Shown: positions 63,293 to 64,000 of the stretch, in pieces
How positions within the stretch are numbered: the stretch's first letter is position 1
Layout of the letters: every line of letters begins with the position of its first letter
Origin: Theropithecus gelada
Taxonomy: Eukaryota; Chordata; Mammalia; Primates; Cercopithecidae
Length of the DNA: 64,000 nucleotides
Assembly (NCBI RefSeq): GCF_003255815.1
Contig: NC_037673.1
Location: 174,659,346 to 174,723,345 of the forward strand
Reading direction: 5' to 3'
Notes under the pieces: generated by a model
What the model saw: the letters and a program-made list of their open reading frames with translations, nothing else
Databases searched by the model: none
What the model was told of the DNA's origin: nothing
Made by a program: the position numbers and the translations under genes

Positions 63293-64000
63293 CTGGAACG
63301 GCAAGTGGGCAGCACCAAGATCGTCCAGCCAATCAATATATCAGAGTGAATTCAGGGCAGAATACGCAATTCATTCAGCGGGGAGATATTCAGGCATTCA
63401 GATAAGCACCAGGCCACGAACAGTTGGCAGGAGCAATTTCAAATTCAGTCCCCAGAAATTCACAGGGCACAGTTTATGTTACAGAAGAAAAACATGGCAA
63501 GGAACAGATTTTCAGATAAGATACTTAAAGTGGCAATAGAAAAAAACAACACAATTGTCTCTTTAAAATACTGATTTAATTGAAGTCTGAAATTTAAAGA
63601 ATGCAATGTCATGATTTACTTATCTCTTGCTATAAATAGCATATGCTGTGAATTGGGATGTCTAGTTTGTCAGAAAAATGTTTTCAAATGTCAAGACTAT
63701 TTGAAATTATTCTAATTTAGCAATATTTTAAAATATACATGATTAAAATAAAAGGGGAAATAAAGGCTAGTTAATTTCAATGTTCAATCTAATAAAAACT
63801 AGTTTTACTGAAGAAAACTTGGGGAGAAACTAATTCAAAGTTCACTGTTCAAGCAGGTGAAGATGTCTGAGTACAAAAAAAAAAGGGGTGGGCAGACTAT
63901 TTGGATGTTTCCCATTCAGCACCCATCTTCACAACTTCAAAAGAATTCACTGCAGACAATGTTGCACTGTACTATGGAACTATGCTCATGTAGGTTAGTA
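63293..64000 (-). other. CLK4: CLK4 upstream intron, left part
   Basis: This is unique sequence upstream of the first visible exon. I searched the minus strand for the RS-rich coding exon that should precede it and did not find it, so that exon lies beyond 64000. No repeats are recognised apart from an A run at 63876-63885. Confidence 0.6.

Noticed and set aside
63293..64000. A further upstream CLK4 exon in the last 700 bases
   Set aside because: No minus-strand reading rich in Arg/Ser with a donor in the right phase (phase 0 before KSHRR) was found.

Overview
The window is primate nuclear DNA. It has split genes with GT-AG introns, about fifty Alu elements, old L1 and MIR remnants, and CpG islands. 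At least five Alus (16855-17148, 38357-38653, 44040-44346, 50298-50595, 61364-61519) carry a variant of the right-arm box (GATCCGGCC or a derivative, in place of GATCGCGCC) that I associate with the AluYR lineage of Old World monkeys. I infer a cercopithecid (macaque, baboon or guenon type) genome. The gene pair matches the human 5q35 order COL23A1 - CLK4.

Two protein-coding genes are present, both read from the minus strand. (1) COL23A1, the transmembrane collagen alpha-1(XXIII) chain: exon 1 (coding 36757-36464) gives the cytoplasmic tail, the signal-anchor and the start of the ectodomain. A 29.9 kb intron 1 follows, then exon 2 (6529-6463), and the gene continues leftward past base 1. Its promoter CpG island covers about 36090-37250. 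A second CpG island of about 1.1 kb lies inside intron 1 (about 23560-24640). (2) CLK4, a dual-specificity CDC2-like (LAMMER) kinase: the last ten coding exons lie between 63292 and 51202 and encode 353 residues, including the complete kinase domain. The N-terminal RS-rich exons lie beyond base 64000.

Layout. 1-6462: COL23A1 intron 2. 6463-6529: exon 2. 6530-36463: intron 1, with Alus, an ERV1 (LTR12/HERV9-like) solo LTR, broken L1s, the internal CpG island, a roughly 290 bp alternating CA/TG tract and a degenerate minisatellite. 36464-37250: exon 1 and promoter. 37250-51085: intergenic DNA with an ERVL pol remnant, an old L1 5' half, a MaLR (MST/THE1) LTR and an Alu with a triplicated arm. 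51085-63292: CLK4 3' end and exons, with introns holding a hAT element with an internal hairpin, a trimeric Alu and a tetranucleotide repeat about 29 bases from a splice donor. 63293-64000: CLK4 intron upstream of the first visible exon.

The two genes are not functionally coupled in any way the sequence shows. COL23A1 makes a sheddable membrane collagen and CLK4 phosphorylates SR splicing factors in the nucleus. I found no bacterial-type system, CRISPR array or new protein family. The unusual content is structural: tandemly expanded Alus, an LTR positioned to act as an internal promoter for COL23A1, the intronic CpG island, and the weak splice sites of the 91-base CLK4 exon. Repeat family names were assigned by eye without a library.
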